Positions 61,457 through 64,000 of a stretch of 64,000 nucleotides of DNA are shown here, piece by piece. Source of the stretch: Magnetospirillum sp. (GTDB lineage: Bacteria > Pseudomonadota > Alphaproteobacteria > Rhodospirillales > Magnetospirillaceae); the NCBI GenBank assembly GCA_024707145.1, contig JANQAI010000011.1, positions 930,001 through 994,000 on the forward strand, read 5' to 3'. Below the pieces are notes generated by a model that saw only the letters and a program-made list of their open reading frames with translations, searched no databases and had not been told where the DNA came from. Both the position numbers and the translations under genes were made by a program. Within the stretch, counting starts at the first letter, position 1, and each line of letters starts with the position of its first letter.

Positions 61457-64000
61457 TCAGGCGCCGGACAGGCGCTGCAGGGCCTCTTGCAGCTTTTCCT
61501 TGGCTGCGGACCATTCGGCGCGGCGCTCGCGGTTCTCCTCCACCACTTCCGGCGCCGCCTTGGCGACGAAATCGGGATTGGCGAACTTCTTATCCACCTT
61601 GGCGATCTCGCCCTCGACGCGGGCGATTTCCTTTTCCAGGCGCGCCCGCTCCTTGTCGATTTCGATGACGCCGGCCAGCGGCATCACCAGAGTGGCCTCG
61701 TCCACCACCATCTGGGCGGCGCCGTGCGAGAAGGCCTGGGCCACCCGCTCACCCCCCGCATGGGGCTCCAGCGCAGCCAGGCGCGCCAGGCGCACGATCA
61801 GGTCGGCATGGGTCTTGGCCCAGGCCTGCTTGCCCTCGGCCAGGCCGGACATCAGCAGGTCAACCTGGGCACCGGCAGGCACATTCATCTCGGAGCGCAC
61901 GCCGCGCACAATGGAAATGACGCGCACCACCCAATCCATCTCGTCCTCGGCGGCGGCATCGTGCAGCCCCTCGAACTTGGGCCAGGCGCGCAGCATCAAC
62001 TGGTCCGAACGGCCGCCCATCTGTGCCCACAATTCCTCGGTGATGAAGGGCATGAACGGGTGCAGCACGTGCAGGATCATGTCCAGCACCCAGGCGGCGG
62101 TGGCGCGGGTCTCGGCCTTGGCAGCCTCGTCGCCGCCCGAGAAGATGGGCTTGGCGAATTCCAGGTACCAGTCGCAGAAGGTGCCCCAGACGAACTGGTA
62201 GGCGCCGCTCGCGGCGGCGTCGAAGCGATAGCCCTCCAGCGCGGCAGCCACCTTGTCGGCCACTTCGGCGGTCTTGCCGACGATCCAGCGGTTGACGGTT
62301 TCCTTCACCGCCTCGGGGTCGAAACCGGCCACCGGCGCGCATTCGTTCATCTGGCAGAAGCGCGCGGCGTTCCACAGCTTGGTGGCGAAGTTGCGGTAGC
62401 CTTCCACCCGGCTCTCGGCCAGCTTGATGTCGCGGCCCTGGGCGGCCAGCGCCGCCAGGGTGAAGCGCACGGCGTCGGTGCCGTACTTGTCCATCAGCAC
62501 CAGCGGATCGATGACGTTGCCCTTGGACTTGGACATCTTCTGGCCCTTCTCGTCGCGGACCAGGGCATGGATGTAGATGTCCTTGAACGGCACGTCGCCC
62601 ATGAAATGGATGCCCATCATCATCATGCGGGCAACCCAGAAGAAGATGATGTCGAAGCCGGTGACCAGCACGTCGGTGGAATAGTAGCGCGCCAGTTCGG
62701 GTGTCTTCGCCGGCCAGCCCAGGGTCGAGAACGGCCACAGCGCCGAGGAGAACCAGGTGTCGAGCACGTCGGTGTCGCGGGTCAGGTCCACCGCCTTGCC
62801 GTAATGGGCGGCCGCGGCGGCCGCGGCCGCGACCTCGTCCATCTCGACGAAGACATGGCCGTCGGGGCCGTACCATGCCGGCACCTGATGGCCCCACCAG
62901 ATCTGGCGCGAAACGCACCACGGCTGGATATTGCGCATCCACTCGTAATAGGTGTTTTCCCAGTGCTTGGGATGGAACTGCGTCTTGCCGGTCTCCACCG
63001 CCTCCAGGGCCGGCTTGGCCAAAGTGAGCGCATCCACGTACCACTGGTCGGTCAGCCAGGGCTCGATGACCACGCCGGAGCGGTCGCCATAGGGCACCAT
63101 GTGCACGTGGTTCTCGATCTTGTCGAGCAGGCCCAGCTCCTCGATAACGGCAACGACCTTCTTGCGCGCCTCGTAGCGGTCCAGGCCGGCATATTCGGCC
63201 GGCACGTCGCCGGTGATGCGGGCGTCGCGGTCGAGGATATTGTGTTGCGGCAGGTTGTGTCGTTTGCCCACCTCGAAATCGTTGAAGTCGTGGGCGGGGG
63301 TGATCTTCACCGCGCCGGTGCCCTTGGTCGGGTCGGAATACTCGTCGGCAACGATGGGAATCAGGCGGCCGACGATGGGCAGCCGCACCATCCTGCCCAC
63401 CAGATGGGTATAGCGCTCGTCCTCGGGATGGACGGCGACGGCGCTGTCGCCCAGCATGGTCTCGGGGCGAGTAGTGGCGACGGTAATGTACGTGTCTTCA
63501 AGGCCTTCCACCGGGTACTTGAAGTGCCACATGTGGCCTTTCACCTCGCGCTGCTCCACCTCCAGGTCGGAAATGGCGGTGTGCAGCTTAGGGTCCCAGT
63601 TGACCAGGCGTTTGTCGCGATAAATCAGGCCCTGCTTGAACAGGGTGACAAAGACCGTGCGCACGGCGTCGCTCAGCCCCTCGTCCATGGTGAAGCGCTC
63701 CTTCGCCCAATCGGGCGAGGCGCCCAGGCGGCGCAGCTGGCGGGTAATGGTGCCGCCGGATTCCGCCTTCCACTCCCACACGCGCTCGATGAACTTCTCG
63801 CGCCCGAGGTCATGGCGGGTGATCTTCTGCGCCTCCAGCTGGCGCTCCACCACCATCTGGGTGGCGATGCCGGCGTGGTCGGTGCCCGGCTGCCACAGGG
63901 CGTCGCGGCCGATCATGCGGTGATAGCGGATCAGCACGTCCTGCAGCGTGAAGGTCAGCGCGTGCCCCATGTGCAGGCTGCCGGTCACGTTCGGCGGCGG
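61457..64000 (-). CDS. valS: Valyl-tRNA synthetase (5' end beyond window)
   Basis: About 847 residues are visible; the N-terminal about 40 residues lie past the right edge, where the frame reads [19 protein letters not shown] is the HIGH motif and [20 protein letters not shown] the KMSKS loop. The editing domain ([20 protein letters not shown] and [20 protein letters not shown]) and the anticodon domain follow, then a C-terminal coiled coil ([20 protein letters not shown]). A run of eight alanines lies in the middle ([14 protein letters not shown]), encoded by a GC-only repeat. It belongs to class I. Nothing is broken in the visible part. Confidence 0.96.
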   Translation of the reverse strand, partial: PPPNVTGSLHMGHALTFTLQDVLIRYHRMIGRDALWQPGTDHAGIATQMVVERQLEAQKITRHDLGREKFIERVWEWKAESGGTITRQLRRLGASPDWAKERFTMDEGLSDAVRTVFVTLFKQGLIYRDKRLVNWDPKLHTAISDLEVEQREVKGHMWHFKYPVEGLEDTYITVATTRPETMLGDSAVAVHPEDERYTHLVGRMVRLPIVGRLIPIVADEYSDPTKGTGAVKITPAHDFNDFEVGKRHNLPQHNILDRDARITGDVPAEYAGLDRYEARKKVVAVIEELGLLDKIENHVHMVPYGDRSGVVIEPWLTDQWYVDALTLAKPALEAVETGKTQFHPKHWENTYYEWMRNIQPWCVSRQIWWGHQVPAWYGPDGHVFVEMDEVAAAAAAAAHYGKAVDLTRDTDVLDTWFSSALWPFSTLGWPAKTPELARYYSTDVLVTGFDIIFFWVARMMMMGIHFMGDVPFKDIYIHALVRDEKGQKMSKSKGNVIDPLVLMDKYGTDAVRFTLAALAAQGRDIKLAESRVEGYRNFATKLWNAARFCQMNECAPVAGFDPEAVKETVNRWIVGKTAEVADKVAAALEGYRFDAAASGAYQFVWGTFCDWYLEFAKPIFSGGDEAAKAETRATAAWVLDMILHVLHPFMPFITEELWAQMGGRSDQLMLRAWPKFEGLHDAAAEDEMDWVVRVISIVRGVRSEMNVPAGAQVDLLMSGLAEGKQAWAKTHADLIVRLARLAALEPHAGGERVAQAFSHGAAQMVVDEATLVMPLAGVIEIDKERARLEKEIARVEGEIAKVDKKFANPDFVAKAAPEVVEENRERRAEWSAAKEKLQEALQRLSGA

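Overview
The window looks like a chromosomal backbone segment of an alphaproteobacterium of the Rhodospirillales, most like Magnetospirillum/Paramagnetospirillum. This is inferred from high GC content, the dusB(nifR3)-ntrB junction, the ihfA/merR/plsX/fabH order, a proton pyrophosphatase with the potassium-independent signature, a fused IspDF, a Ros/MucR regulator, a short ProRS and a bifunctional Rsh. The genus is inferred from remembered protein similarity and was not tested by any search. No rRNA, phage, transposon, integrase or CRISPR array is visible. The only RNA gene I can support is tRNA-Pro(GGG).

Layout. 1-5.1 kb: start of ntrB, dusB, a YpjD-like membrane protein, ispDF, cutA, a GT-B glycosyltransferase-like gene, tRNA-Pro. 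5.2-10.4 kb: merR, ihfA, fabH, plsX, rpmF, DUF177 and a cytochrome bc1 chaperone on the minus strand, facing bamE. 10.4-20.4 kb: hppA, then a long minus-strand run rpiB-glyA-nrdR-ribD-ribE-ribBX-ribH-nusB-thiL-FliL-like, which covers riboflavin, one-carbon and thiamine cofactor metabolism. 20.7-24.2 kb: mucR, DUF6898, metY, hemB. 24.2-34.4 kb (minus): GH17 membrane protein, dnaE, HD-GYP protein, HNH protein, lolD, lolC, proS. 34.5-41 kb: a periplasmic coiled-coil protein, tag, mce, penicillin-acylase-like enzyme, threonine ammonia-lyase, flavin reductase. 41-47.8 kb: motA-motB, RDD protein, bpt, and a TRAP transporter (QM convergent with P). 47.9-57 kb (minus): parC, recO, small membrane protein, era, rnc, lepB, pdxJ, rsh, rpoZ. 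57-64 kb: NYN protein, family-5 UDG, bacteriohemerythrin, FYDLN protein, a PAS-GGDEF protein and valS (5' end outside the window).

Most genes are conserved housekeeping genes in operons with ATGA, GTGA or TGATG overlaps. The most striking property is that about 13 conserved, mostly essential genes are split between two reading frames by single-base differences. Most lie in G/C homopolymers. Four (nusB, glyA, parC, rsh) share one context: CAGGCTC on the plus strand where the protein frame needs CAGCTC. This points to systematic sequence error rather than real pseudogenes. The split genes are annotated over their full extent, with the break position stated.

I found no convincing new defence or mobile system. 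The best leads are non-coding: a 23-bp tandem repeat before hemB, a 7-3-7 palindrome upstream of hppA, a 13-bp hairpin plus T-tract marking a possible sRNA near 35.6 kb, and a 16-bp hairpin at 59.0 kb. Among proteins, the leads are the GH17-membrane fusion, the FliL-like protein next to thiL and hppA, the NYN-UDG pair and the PilJ-like GGDEF protein.
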